Source: ENR-C587 sp942493235
GTDB taxonomy: Bacteria; Bacteroidota; Ignavibacteria; Kapaibacteriales; UBA2268
Reading direction: 5' to 3'
Assembly: GCA_942493235.1 (NCBI GenBank)
Contig: OW818676.1
Location: forward strand, 2,976,001-3,040,000
Length of the DNA stretch: 64,000 bases
Shown one piece after another: positions 35,336 through 44,431 of the stretch. The notes below the pieces were generated by a model, which was not told where the DNA came from, searched no databases, and saw only the letters and a program-made list of their open reading frames with translations. Position 1 is the first letter of the stretch. Each line of letters opens with the position of its first letter. Made by a program: the position numbers and the translations under genes.

Positions 35336-36076
35336 ATGAAAAAACTAACTGTACTATTTGCATTATTATTTGTTGCATTGACTATGTCTGCCACTGCTGA
35401 TAAAGTTGATGAAATCTTGGCTAAAAGCTTCAAAGCCCACGGTGGTGAAAAAGCTATGAAGGAAATGAAAACCAGCTATATTGAAATTGATATGAGCGTT
35501 ATGGGTATGTCTATGCCTATGAAAACTTGGATAAAAAATCCTGATAAACAGAAACATGAAATTAATGCTATGGGACAAACTACTATTACTGTTAAAAACG
35601 GTAATAAACAATGGATTAAAATGGGCGGCGAAGTTAAAGAATTAACTCCTGAAGAAATGGCTCAGCAAGAAATTCAAGATAATATGCAAAGTCCGGTTGC
35701 AGGAAACATCTTATTGGATTATAAAGCAAATGGCTATTCAGTTTCGTATTTAGGTACTGAAAATGTTGACGGAAAAGACTGTGAAAAAATCAAATTAGTC
35801 AATAAAGACACTACTTTGGATATGACTTGGTACTTTGATAAAACTACTGGTTTAGAATCAAAATATGTTATAAAAATGCCTGATAATCCTGAATTAGCTG
35901 CACAAGGTGTACCTTCACAAATCGAAATTACAGTTAAAGATTTTATGACTGTTGACGGTATTGTAATCGCAAAAGTATATGAAATGAACTTAGGTATGTA
36001 TGTCGCATCTATGACTGTAAAAAAAGCAGAATTCAACAAACCAATAGATGATACATTATTTGCACAACCAAAATAA
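35336..36076 (+). CDS. LolA-like periplasmic protein, paralogue 1
   Basis: A 246-residue protein with a cleavable signal peptide (KKLTVLFALLFVALTMSATA). The mature part begins with KVDEILAKSFKAHGGEKAMKEMKTSYIEID, a form common in the outer-membrane lipoprotein-sorting (LolA/LolB-like fold) family, then strands around MKTWIKNPDKQKHEI, NGNKQWIKMGGEVKELTPEEM and DMTWYFDKTTGLESKYVIK. The family binds lipid moieties; the actual ligand here is unknown. The following gene is a paralogue with the same N-terminal pattern, separated by 17 bp, so the two likely form an operon from a tandem duplication. Confidence 0.72.
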   Translation: MKKLTVLFALLFVALTMSATADKVDEILAKSFKAHGGEKAMKEMKTSYIEIDMSVMGMSMPMKTWIKNPDKQKHEINAMGQTTITVKNGNKQWIKMGGEVKELTPEEMAQQEIQDNMQSPVAGNILLDYKANGYSVSYLGTENVDGKDCEKIKLVNKDTTLDMTWYFDKTTGLESKYVIKMPDNPELAAQGVPSQIEITVKDFMTVDGIVIAKVYEMNLGMYVASMTVKKAEFNKPIDDTLFAQPK

Positions 36077-36093
36077 CAAATAAGGCTTTGATA

Positions 36094-36864
36094 ATGATAA
36101 AGTATTTCGGATTTTTGTTTGCTATAGTCATTGTACTATCTGCTTGCAGTAAAAAAGTAGATACCGTAGATGATATTATCTCAAAATATGCTGAGAAATT
36201 AGGCGGTAAAGAGAAGATTGCCAAACTAAAAGGTATGCACCTTTTAGCTGAAATGAAAATGACGAATTCGCCGATTGTAATTCTGAATGTTACAATTTTC
36301 AAACCGGATAAATTTAAAATGGATATTGAAGTTTTTGGTCAGAAGTATATTCAATGTATTAATGGAAATTCCGGCTGGTCTTCTCAACCGGGCATTGGAA
36401 TAACTGCTATTCAAGGAGATACTCTGGCACTCAGAAAACAAAGTATGGAGACTCAATACAAATTTTTAAATAATCCGATAATAAATTTTAAAGAAAATGG
36501 ATTGAAAGTCAGCCTTATCGGGAAAGAAGATGTAAATGGTAAGTCTGCATACAAGATTTTATCTGTTGACAAAAAGGGCGATTCTACTTATATTTTCTTT
36601 GATGAAACTGACTTTACTGAAGTAAAAAATAAGGTTATTCTTCCCGGACCTGAAAATACAAAAGTAAAAATGGAATTCTATTTCGAGGATTTCAAATCAA
36701 TTGACGGATTTAATTATCCGCATTTGATAATTGGAAAACAAGACGGAATAGAAACTTCGAGATTAACGATAAAGAAAATAGAAATATTAGATTCAATAGA
36801 CCAAAAATTATTTGAAATGCCGACAGAAAAATCATCGGATACTGCAGCTACAGCTGTAAAATAA
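36094..36864 (+). CDS. LolA-like lipoprotein, paralogue 2
   Basis: A 256-residue lipoprotein. The start is the ATG at 36094 (AAGG upstream) rather than the TTG at 36088. The signal peptide ends in a lipobox LSAC (MIKYFGFLFAIVIVLSACSK). The mature part parallels the preceding protein: DDIISKYAEKLGGKEKIAKLKGMHLLAEMKM, PDKFKMDIEVFGQKYIQCING, GDSTYIFFDETDFTEVKNKV and SIDGFNYPHLII. One copy is soluble and the other membrane-anchored, which suggests complementary roles in the same envelope process. A strong terminator follows. Confidence 0.72.
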   Translation: MIKYFGFLFAIVIVLSACSKKVDTVDDIISKYAEKLGGKEKIAKLKGMHLLAEMKMTNSPIVILNVTIFKPDKFKMDIEVFGQKYIQCINGNSGWSSQPGIGITAIQGDTLALRKQSMETQYKFLNNPIINFKENGLKVSLIGKEDVNGKSAYKILSVDKKGDSTYIFFDETDFTEVKNKVILPGPENTKVKMEFYFEDFKSIDGFNYPHLIIGKQDGIETSRLTIKKIEILDSIDQKLFEMPTEKSSDTAATAVK

Positions 36865-36880
36865 TTTTTTCTTAGTCTAT

Positions 36881-36921
36881 AAAAAACCTAACTTGGGTAT
36901 CACTCATGTTAGGTTTTTTTT
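36881..36921 (+). terminator. Factor-independent terminator after paralogue 2
   Basis: AAAAAACCTAAC (36881-36892) pairs with GTTAGGTTTTTT (36908-36919), 15-base loop, then T. Confidence 0.88.
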
Positions 36922-36969
36922 GTTATTTTATGCAGGTAGTAAGGGTGGCTGACGTAACATAAATAATTC

Positions 36970-37112
36970 AAGTCTGTTGCAAAACTATATATTTTTCAAT
37001 TCCTATTTATACAACCCTACGGTTAAACGTAGGGTTGATAAGCACTTAGAAGTTTGATAATCTTTGGAAATTTAACAGCAAATAAATATTTTGGACTTTT
37101 GTAACAGCCTTT
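36970..37112. mobile_element. MITE-2 copy 2 (inverted relative to copy 1)
   Basis: Begins AAGTCTGTTGCAAAAC and ends GGACTTTTGTAACAGCCTT. Its reverse complement aligns with 15488-15627 throughout. The near-perfect palindrome with one mismatch (ACGGTTAAACGT) is at 37012-37037. Confidence 0.78.
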
Positions 37113-37199
37113 ACTTGTCTTTATATATATTAGAAATCTTTTAATTAAAATCAACTAATTTCTAAGGGACATTTATTTATCTTATTTTTAATTTGTTTT

Positions 37200-37787
37200 A
37201 AGAAACACACCCCCTAACCCCCTCTTTTTAGAGGGGGATTGTAATTCTTCTAACCCCTTTTTTAAGAGGGGGATTCTTATTTCTTCTCCTCTCTCTATTA
37301 ACAGGGGGATTGTATTTCTTCTAACCTTTTTTTTAAGAGGGTGGATTGTATTTCTTCTAACCCTTTTTTTAAGAGGGGGGATTGTATTTCTTCTCCCCTC
37401 TTTTTTAAGAGGGGGATTGTATTTCTTCTAACCTGTTTTTTAAGATGGGGATTGTATTTCTTCTAACCTCTCTATTAAGAGGGGGATTGTATTTCTTCTA
37501 ACCCTTTTTTAAGATGGGGATTGTATTTCTTCTAACCCTTTTTTTAAGAAGGGGATACTTATTTCTTTTCCCCTCTTTTTTAAGAGGGTGGATTCTTATT
37601 TCTTCTAACCTCTCTATTAAGAGGGGGATTGTATTTCTTCTAACCCTTTTTTAAGATGGGGATTGTATTTCTTCTAACCCTTTTTTTAAGAAGGGGATAC
37701 TTATTTCTTTTCCCCTCTTTTTTAAGAGGGTGGATTCTTATTTCTTCTCCCCCCTCTATTAAGAGGGGGTTAGGGGGTGTGTTTCTT
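37200..37787. repeat. 16-unit hairpin tandem array inside perfect 25-bp inverted repeats
   Basis: The array is enclosed by AAGAAACACACCCCCTAACC(CCCTC) at 37200-37224 and its exact complement at 37763-37787. Between them are about 16 units of 34-37 bp, each a small hairpin (A)CCCTCTTTTTTAAGAGGGG-type followed by a GATTGTATTTCTTCT-type spacer. Units 8-11 and 12-15 (about 37465-37749) are repeated as a block of about 142 bp with the same variants, so there is a recent higher-order duplication. No leader, cas gene or unique spacers are present, so this is not a CRISPR array. Confidence 0.85.
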
Positions 37788-37869
37788 TCGGATAGTATTT
37801 TGTTTACAGGAGTGAATTTCACCCATGTCGCCATCCTCAAATCCAAATTCCCTCCACCCTATCCCCGAA

Positions 37870-38526
37870 TTAGTTTAATTCGTTGTAATAGACCTTTATT
37901 TTCATTTTGAGCCAGCCATTATCACGGATTTCCATAAACGCGGCTTGTTTCTCGCTCGGAGTTGCGATAGAAGGAACGTCATATTTGATTGAGCCGCAGG
38001 GTTCGAAGCCTTCAAAATTCAAAATATTTTCGTTTAAAGTCTCGTCCCATGGCTTTTTAGTAAAATATTCAAGTATAGTTTTAAACAAATAAATTCTATT
38101 ATCTTTCAGTAGAAGGGTACCGCCGATTTTTTCAGCCGATTTGATAATATTTACTATTTTAGGGTCAGTATTATCTTCATCGAGTAAGTTAATTAGAAGA
38201 GTTTCGGATTTACCGGTATGCTTAAACGGGGTAACCAAGTATCCCCTATCCTTTTTCAAATTTCCGCCGTTATTAATGGGTATAATTTGTTTTTCAGTCG
38301 GTTTGAGTGAAGACTCGACTGTCAAATAGTATTCCGCATCATTTAATGAACCGGTTAAATCATTATTGCACTCGCCCCGATTAATCACTTCATAATAAAT
38401 CACCGCATATACCGGTGGTTTCTCTACCGGCTTCGGCGTAGGTTTATTTGTTAAGGTGGGTTTATCGCTTGAGCATGATATTAGAAACAATATTGATAAT
38501 ACACAATAAATATATTTACATTTCAT
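37870..38526 (-). CDS. Hypothetical lipoprotein
   Basis: A 218-residue lipoprotein: KCKYIYCVLSILFLISCSS has a lipobox ending at Cys18, followed by a Pro/Lys/Thr linker (KPTLTNKPTPKPVEKPP). The mature part shows beta-rich stretches (YAVIYYEVINRGECNNDLTG, AEYYLTVESSLKPTEKQII) and a conserved-looking CGSIKYDVPSIATPSEK near the end. No family recognised. The start of the DUF58 gene region lies upstream but with a gap of 154 bp; no operon is evident. Confidence 0.65.
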   Translation of the reverse strand: MKCKYIYCVLSILFLISCSSDKPTLTNKPTPKPVEKPPVYAVIYYEVINRGECNNDLTGSLNDAEYYLTVESSLKPTEKQIIPINNGGNLKKDRGYLVTPFKHTGKSETLLINLLDEDNTDPKIVNIIKSAEKIGGTLLLKDNRIYLFKTILEYFTKKPWDETLNENILNFEGFEPCGSIKYDVPSIATPSEKQAAFMEIRDNGWLKMKIKVYYNELN

Positions 38527-38680
38527 TATATTCTCTTTAATAAAAACAACACATTAAATTCAATACTTCCGTTATAATTTAATTTACTATATAAAATAAG
38601 TTATTTAACATCAAACTGTGGCTAAGCCGCTTGGACAGCGAGAATTAACTTACCCAATTGATATTATAAAATATAGGCAC

Positions 38681-39577
38681 TTATAATCTTGCTCTTTTGG
38701 CAACAAACTCTTTCATTGCTTTATCAAAAGGGTCAGAGGTAAGTATCAGATTATAATCAATATTCAGATTTCTGCAAGAACGTCGGAAATCATTTAAGAA
38801 ATTATTCATAGCCTCTGAATATGACTTCTGAATCTGATAGGGCTGAGTAACCATCTCTTCGGCTGTCTCCATATCGACGATAGTAGCTGCCGGACCAAAT
38901 TTAAAATCTGTTTCGCGTGGGTCTAATATCTGAAATACTATCACATCATGGTTTTTATGTCTGAAATGGCTCAGGGCTTTAACTACTGAATTAATATCAT
39001 CAAAGAAATCACTAATCACTACCACTAAACCTCTACGCCTAATACGTTCGGCAATTTCATTTAATGCTGATGCAGTACCGGTCTGATTGCTCGGTTCGGT
39101 CTGGTCTAATGCTTTCAATAATTCATTTAGATAAGAATGCTTAGAGCTGGGTGGGAAAAATGATTTAATTTCGGTATCATACAATGATAGCCCTACCGAG
39201 TCTCTCTGCTGCATCAACATATATGCTAATGCCGCCGACAGATAGCTTGCATATTCAAATTTAGAAATATTTCCTTTTGAAGAATATTTCATCGATGCAC
39301 TGGAGTCAACAATAAGCATACTGCGGAGGTTTGTTTCTTCTTCATATTGCTTGATATAATACTTTTCACTTCTGCCGAATACTTTCCAGTCTAAATGTCG
39401 GATTTCATCTCCGGGACGGTACTGGCGATGCTCGGCAAACTCAACGCTGAACCCGTGATACGGCGAACGGTGAAGTCCGGTAATAAATCCCTCTACAACT
39501 AATCTGGCTTTAAGCTCTATATTTTCTAACTTTGCAATATTTTCAGGTCTAAGATATTTTTTATAGTCATCCATCAT
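38681..39577 (-). CDS. DUF58 domain protein (MoxR-associated VWA-like)
   Basis: A 298-residue cytoplasmic protein. Residues 15-90 carry the DUF58 core (LVVEGFITGLHRSPYHGFSV, EFAEHRQYRPGDEIRHLDWK, YIKQYEEETNLRSMLIVD), then a VWA-like domain with DSSASM as metal site and VVVISDFFDDINSVVKALSHF. DUF58 proteins usually sit beside a MoxR AAA ATPase in operons that assemble or activate envelope or metal enzymes; no moxR gene is adjacent here. Stand-alone occurrence suggests its MoxR partner is elsewhere in the genome. Confidence 0.88.
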   Translation of the reverse strand: MMDDYKKYLRPENIAKLENIELKARLVVEGFITGLHRSPYHGFSVEFAEHRQYRPGDEIRHLDWKVFGRSEKYYIKQYEEETNLRSMLIVDSSASMKYSSKGNISKFEYASYLSAALAYMLMQQRDSVGLSLYDTEIKSFFPPSSKHSYLNELLKALDQTEPSNQTGTASALNEIAERIRRRGLVVVISDFFDDINSVVKALSHFRHKNHDVIVFQILDPRETDFKFGPAATIVDMETAEEMVTQPYQIQKSYSEAMNNFLNDFRRSCRNLNIDYNLILTSDPFDKAMKEFVAKRARL

Positions 39578-39908
39578 TCTATTTCATTCTTATAATCAAT
39601 CAGTTGGCTTAGACGATTAATAAGGCACTATGTTGCGATAGCATCTGCATTTTATTAGACAATTTCAATATTTTTTAAATTCAAGATTATCAAAATAAAT
39701 ATTATTATATTTCTGAAAATGTATCATTACTGGAGTACTAAAAAATAATCACATTAAATACTTTTGTAAAACATAATGATTACTGTTTTATACTAATAAC
39801 AGAAATTGAGATATGTATTAGTATTTCGATATTTGTTGAATGAAATGGAAATACAAATTGTACATTTTTCAAAACCTATAATGATATCTAAAGTACAATT
39901 ATCAATTG
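39578..39908. other. AT-rich gap upstream of the kdp control region
   Basis: About 330 bases between divergent genes. I see no repeat family, RNA gene or conserved riboswitch core. The rightmost part leads into the kdp operator listed next. Confidence 0.45.
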
Positions 39909-39930
39909 AAATCTTTATAAAATCTTTATA
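39909..39930 (+). promoter_or_regulatory. Tandem 11-bp KdpE operator candidate
   Basis: AAATCTTTATA occurs twice with no gap (39909-39919 and 39920-39930). Spacing of one helical turn, direct orientation and T-rich sequence match binding of a dimeric OmpR-family regulator, and E. coli KdpE binds a comparable T-rich TTTATA-containing site. It lies about 85 bp upstream of kdpF, directly before a TATAAT at 39942-39947. Together these would place the operator over the -35 region. Confidence 0.6.
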
Positions 39931-39941
39931 CTTTTCTTTAA

Positions 39942-39947
39942 TATAAT
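39942..39947 (+). promoter_or_regulatory. Candidate -10 box of the kdp operon
   Basis: TATAAT lies 12 bp after the tandem operator. No matching -35 box is seen, which fits an activator-dependent promoter. Transcription would start near 39955 and give a leader of about 60 nt before kdpF. Confidence 0.4.
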
Positions 39948-40014
39948 AATTTTATCCTTATGTTTATTCAGATATTTTTGTATTAAGTAATTTTACAGAA
40001 ATAATAGGTGATAT

Positions 40015-40095
40015 ATGTATATAATTCTTTCGGTATTAGCATTAACAATATTGGTATATTTAGTATATTCATTGTATAAACCCGAAAAATTTTAG
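40015..40095 (+). CDS. kdpF: KdpF-like potassium ATPase small subunit
   Basis: A 26-residue, single-span peptide (MYIILSVLALTILVYLVYSL, then YKPEKF). The ATG at 40015 has AGGTG five bases upstream. The stop is nine bases before kdpA. KdpF is a short hydrophobic subunit that stabilises KdpFABC, and it is encoded directly upstream of kdpA in many bacteria. Size, hydrophobicity, C-terminal LYxPExF-like tail and position all agree. Confidence 0.88.
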   Translation: MYIILSVLALTILVYLVYSLYKPEKF

Positions 40096-40104
40096 GAGAT
40101 AATT

Positions 40105-41775
40105 ATGAATCAACATGACATAATTCAAGTATTGCTTTTCTTAATAGTATTAATATTATTAACAAAACCGTTGGGATTGTTCTTATTTAAGGTGTTCGAC
40201 GATAAATACTCAAAAGTAAAAAGAATTGAATCAAAAATATTTAAGCTTTTAAAAATCGATATCAATAAAGAAATGAATTGGAGACAGTACTTAATATCCG
40301 TTTTAATTTTTAACCTTATTGGGTTTTTATTTTTGTTTTCATTGCAACTATTGCAAAGCTATTTACCGCTAAACCCGCAACATTTATCAAATATAGAACC
40401 AACACTATCATTTAATACTGCGGTAAGTTTTGTTACCAATACTAATTGGCAATCTTATGCAGGAGAAACAAGCATATCTTATTTTATACAAATGATTGGC
40501 TTAGCAGTTCAGAATTTTGTATCCGCCGCGACTGGAATTGCAGTGTTCCTTGCATTAGTAAGAGGTATTAGAAATAGAATGAAAGCTGAATTAGGTAACT
40601 TTTGGATTGATTTGGTTAGAAGTACAGTTTTTGTTTTGTTGCCTCTAAGTATAATATTATCTTTAATGTTAATTTCTCAGGGTGTAATTCAGAATTTCAA
40701 TTCTAATCTGGAAATTTTAAGCTTAGAGGGTGTCAAGCAAATAATTCCCGGTGGTCCGGCAGCTTCCCAAATCGCAATAAAACAATTAGGAACAAATGGT
40801 GGTGGATTCTTTAATGCTAATTCTGCTTTCCCATTTGAGAATCCGAATCCGATTACAAATTTCCTTGAAGTAATTTCGATATTATTAATTCCGTCAGCTT
40901 TGACATATACATACGGAAAAATGGTAGGTTCTGTTAAGCAGGGGTGGATTTTATTCGCTGTTATGCTGACAGTCTTGGTTGTAGGGTTATCTGTATCTTT
41001 ATATTCGGAATTCGCAATGAATAACCAGATAGGTATTTCAGGAAACATGGAAGGTAAAGAGACGCGGTTTGGAATAACAAACAGTGTAATTTGGTCAACA
41101 GCAACAAGTGCAGCTTCAAATGGTTCGGTAAATTCAATGCACAGCTCACTTATGCCTTTATCTTCATTAGTAGCAATGCTGAATATGATGTTCGGCGAAG
41201 TGATATTCGGAGGTGTAGGCTCCGGACTTTACGGGATGCTGATATTTGTTTTATTGACTGTATTTATCGCCGGATTAATGATAGGGAGAACCCCAGAGTA
41301 TTTGGGTAAAAAAATCCAAGCAAAAGAAATACAAATGTCTATTATTGCAATTATAGCCCCAAGTTTTGTAATCCTTCTGTTTACAGCAATTTCAGTATTA
41401 ATTCCTCAAGGTCTTGGTAGTATATTAAACAAAGGAATTCATGGGTTTAGCGAAGTACTATATGCTTATACTTCTGCAGCAGCAAATAACGGCTCGGCTT
41501 TTGCAGGATTAAATGCTAATACTCCTTTTTATAATATTATGCTTGGCATCGGAATGCTTATCGGGCGATACGCCGTAATTATTCCGGTTATGATTATTGC
41601 TGGTAGTCTTGCTAATAAAAACTTATCTCCACAATCAAACGGAACATTTAAGACTGATAATGCTTTATTCGGGTTTTTACTTTTTGCTGTAATAATGATA
41701 GTCGGAGCTTTGACTTTTCTACCGGCGTTAAGCTTAGGACCCATTGCCGAGCATTTAACTATGATTATTAAATAA
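40105..41775 (+). CDS. kdpA: Potassium-transporting ATPase subunit A
   Basis: A 556-residue membrane protein with about ten spans. The four selectivity-filter regions are recognisable: NTAVSFVTNTNWQSYAGET, GTNGGGFFNANSAFPFENP, the TSAASNGSVNSM segment, and SAAANNGSAFAGLNANTPFY. KdpA is the K+-selective subunit of the high-affinity, ATP-driven Kdp uptake system. AGGAGAT precedes the ATG. It is the second gene of kdpFABCDE. Confidence 0.97.
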   Translation: MNQHDIIQVLLFLIVLILLTKPLGLFLFKVFDDKYSKVKRIESKIFKLLKIDINKEMNWRQYLISVLIFNLIGFLFLFSLQLLQSYLPLNPQHLSNIEPTLSFNTAVSFVTNTNWQSYAGETSISYFIQMIGLAVQNFVSAATGIAVFLALVRGIRNRMKAELGNFWIDLVRSTVFVLLPLSIILSLMLISQGVIQNFNSNLEILSLEGVKQIIPGGPAASQIAIKQLGTNGGGFFNANSAFPFENPNPITNFLEVISILLIPSALTYTYGKMVGSVKQGWILFAVMLTVLVVGLSVSLYSEFAMNNQIGISGNMEGKETRFGITNSVIWSTATSAASNGSVNSMHSSLMPLSSLVAMLNMMFGEVIFGGVGSGLYGMLIFVLLTVFIAGLMIGRTPEYLGKKIQAKEIQMSIIAIIAPSFVILLFTAISVLIPQGLGSILNKGIHGFSEVLYAYTSAAANNGSAFAGLNANTPFYNIMLGIGMLIGRYAVIIPVMIIAGSLANKNLSPQSNGTFKTDNALFGFLLFAVIMIVGALTFLPALSLGPIAEHLTMIIK

Positions 41776-41787
41776 AAGGAAAATATA

Positions 41788-43845
41788 ATGAAAAATAAAA
41801 ATACATTTGATAAGGCGTTAATTGCATCAGCAGTTAAAGAAGCAATAATGAAACTAAATCCGAGAGTTCAAATCAAAAATCCGGTTATGTTCGTAGTATT
41901 TATAGGTGCGATAATAACAAGTATTCTAACTATATTCGATTTTACCTCATTCAACATTCAAATATCCGTTTGGTTATGGTTTACAGCGATATTTGCTAAT
42001 TTTTCCGAAGCAATTGCCGAGGGGCGTGGTAAAGCCCAAGCCGAATCTCTAAAAAAGATGAGAACTAATACATTAGCAAAGCTAATACTTAACAATAATA
42101 CGAGCACGGTGCTTTCTTCAGATTTAAAAATCAACGATATAGTAGTTTGTCAATCAGGAGATGTTATACCTGCTGATGGCGAAGTGATAGAAGGAATCGC
42201 CAGTGTAGATGAGTCTGCAATTACGGGCGAATCAGCACCTGTAATTAGAGAGAGCGGGGGCGATAGAAGTGCTGTCACCGGTGGAACCTTTGTAATAAGT
42301 GACAGGATAATAATAAGAATAACATCCGAACAAGGTAATTCATTTTTAGATAAAATGATTGCTCTAGTCGAAGGTGCTAAAAGACAAAAAACCCCAAATG
42401 AAATTGCTTTGACTATTTTATTAAGCGGCTTGACTATTATTTTTCTAATTGCAGTTTGTACTCTCAAGCCTTTCGAGATTTACGCTTTAAATAATTCACC
42501 TGAAGCAATATCAAAATTAACAATACCGGTCTTGATTTCGTTACTTGTATGCTTAATACCAACAACAATAGGAGGATTGCTTTCCGCAATCGGAATAAGC
42601 GGTATAGACAGATTGACTAAGAGAAATGTAATTGCTAAAAGTGGTAAGGCGGTTGAAGCTGCCGGCGATGTTGATGTACTTTTATTAGATAAAACCGGCA
42701 CAATTACTCTTGGTAACAGAATGGCAACAAATTTTATTCCGGCAAATGGAGTTGATATTAGACATTTAGCCGAAATAGCTCAATTTTCTTCTTTGTCTGA
42801 TGAAACACCAGAGGGGCGTTCTATTGTAGTTTTAGCAAAAGAAAAGTATAATATTAGAGGCAGACATATTGAAGAAAAATCGATAAACTTCGTGCTGTTT
42901 ACCGCTCAAACTAAAATGAGTGGAGTAGATATTATCCAAGACAATTATGTATTTGAAATTAGAAAAGGGGCTGCCGAATCGATTAAGAAATATGTTCTCA
43001 ATAGTGGAAATGATTATCCTGAACTAATCACAGAAATTGTCGAATCAATTGCTAAAGAGGGCGGGACTCCATTAGTAGTAACAGAAGATAAAAAGGTAAT
43101 AGGAGTAATTAGACTTAAAGACATTGTTAAAGGCGGGATTAAAGAAAGATTCCAGCAATTAAGAAAAATGGGAATTAAAACAGTTATGATTACCGGTGAT
43201 AATCCCTTGACTGCTGTAGCAATAGCTACAGAAGCAGGAGTTGATGATTTTATTGCAGAAGCAACTCCTGAAGACAAATTAAAAAGAATCAAAGAAGAAC
43301 AAAAAAACGGTAAGCTTGTAGCTATGATTGGCGACGGTACAAATGATGCTCCCGCTTTAGCCCAAGCTGATGTTGGAGTAGCCATGAATACAGGTACTCA
43401 AGCAGCTCGCGAAGCAGGAAACATGGTTGATTTAGACTCTAATCCGACAAAACTGATAGATGTAGTCGAAATTGGAAAGCAATTATTAATGACCCGTGGT
43501 GCACTTACTACATTCAGTATTGCAAATGATGTTGCTAAGTATTTTGCAATATTACCGGCAATTTTTTCTTCATTGTTTATTGTTAATGGCGTAGGAAGCT
43601 TATCTTACTTGAATATTATGAATTTAGCTTCGCCTGAAAGTGCTGTCCTAAGCTCCGTGATTTTTAATGCTTTAATAATTATAGCACTGATTCCACTTGC
43701 ACTGAAGGGAGTAAAATATGAAGCAAAGTCGGCCTCTTCCGTATTAAAAAGAAACATCTTAATTTATGGAGTAGGTGGGCTAATTATCCCTTTCTTAGGT
43801 ATAAAATTAATTGACATATTCATCAACTTTATTGGATTAGTTTAA
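41788..43845 (+). CDS. kdpB: Potassium-transporting ATPase subunit B
   Basis: A 685-residue P-type ATPase. The phosphorylation motif is DKTGTITLGN (Asp301), the actuator loop ITGESAP, the nucleotide-binding ETPEGRSIVVLAK region, and the hinge MIGDGTNDAPALAQADVGVA. It hydrolyses ATP and drives K+ through KdpA. Length matches the family; all catalytic residues are in place. Confidence 0.97.
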   Translation: MKNKNTFDKALIASAVKEAIMKLNPRVQIKNPVMFVVFIGAIITSILTIFDFTSFNIQISVWLWFTAIFANFSEAIAEGRGKAQAESLKKMRTNTLAKLILNNNTSTVLSSDLKINDIVVCQSGDVIPADGEVIEGIASVDESAITGESAPVIRESGGDRSAVTGGTFVISDRIIIRITSEQGNSFLDKMIALVEGAKRQKTPNEIALTILLSGLTIIFLIAVCTLKPFEIYALNNSPEAISKLTIPVLISLLVCLIPTTIGGLLSAIGISGIDRLTKRNVIAKSGKAVEAAGDVDVLLLDKTGTITLGNRMATNFIPANGVDIRHLAEIAQFSSLSDETPEGRSIVVLAKEKYNIRGRHIEEKSINFVLFTAQTKMSGVDIIQDNYVFEIRKGAAESIKKYVLNSGNDYPELITEIVESIAKEGGTPLVVTEDKKVIGVIRLKDIVKGGIKERFQQLRKMGIKTVMITGDNPLTAVAIATEAGVDDFIAEATPEDKLKRIKEEQKNGKLVAMIGDGTNDAPALAQADVGVAMNTGTQAAREAGNMVDLDSNPTKLIDVVEIGKQLLMTRGALTTFSIANDVAKYFAILPAIFSSLFIVNGVGSLSYLNIMNLASPESAVLSSVIFNALIIIALIPLALKGVKYEAKSASSVLKRNILIYGVGGLIIPFLGIKLIDIFINFIGLV

Positions 43846-43855
43846 TAGGTGATTT

Positions 43856-44431
43856 ATGAAAACACTAATAAATGCAATTAAAATATTGCTGTTTTTGACA
43901 ATAACTTGCGGAATAATATATCCGCTTGTAATTACAACTGTAGCTCAATTGCTTTTTCCTAATATGGCTAATGGGTCTTTGATTATTAGGAACAATAAGA
44001 TTGTCGGCTCCGAATTAATTGGTCAAGAGTTTACTGACCCTGCCTATTTCAGTGGAAGACCATCTGCAATTGCAAATAATCCCATGCCATCGGGTGGTTC
44101 TAATTTAACACCACTTGGTAATAGTTTTAAAAAACAGTTTAAAAGCCGAATAGATACAATAAAGAAATATCACAATATTATTAATACTAATGCAATTCCA
44201 AAGGATTTGCTATTTAGTTCTGCCAGTGGTGTTGACCCTGATATTTCACCTGAAGCCGCATACTTTCAAGTTAACAGAATTTGTCAATATAGAAAATTAA
44301 ATAACAATCAAAAACAGGTGTTAATCGACTATATTACAAATAATATTGAGCACAGTAGTTTTAATATTTTAGGCGAAGATAGAATAAAGGTACTAAATCT
44401 AAATTTGTATTTAAAAGGATTAAATAAATGA
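43856..44431 (+). CDS. kdpC: Potassium-transporting ATPase subunit C
   Basis: A 191-residue protein with one N-terminal membrane segment (IKILLFLTITCGIIYPLVIT), the QEFTDPAYFSGRPSA motif and GSNLTPLGNSF. SASGVDPDISPEAAYFQVNRI is the C-terminal signature. It helps ATP binding by KdpB. Its stop overlaps the start of kdpD by four bases (ATGA), so translation is coupled. Confidence 0.96.
   Translation: MKTLINAIKILLFLTITCGIIYPLVITTVAQLLFPNMANGSLIIRNNKIVGSELIGQEFTDPAYFSGRPSAIANNPMPSGGSNLTPLGNSFKKQFKSRIDTIKKYHNIINTNAIPKDLLFSSASGVDPDISPEAAYFQVNRICQYRKLNNNQKQVLIDYITNNIEHSSFNILGEDRIKVLNLNLYLKGLNK

Noticed and set aside
37200..37787. CRISPR array
   Set aside because: Units are contiguous hairpins with no unique spacers, no leader and no cas genes nearby.
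42150..42467. Antisense frames of about 100 codons in kdpA and kdpB (also 40689-41048 and 43014-43385)
   Set aside because: They are opposite well-conserved ATPase subunit sequences and show no start or family signal.
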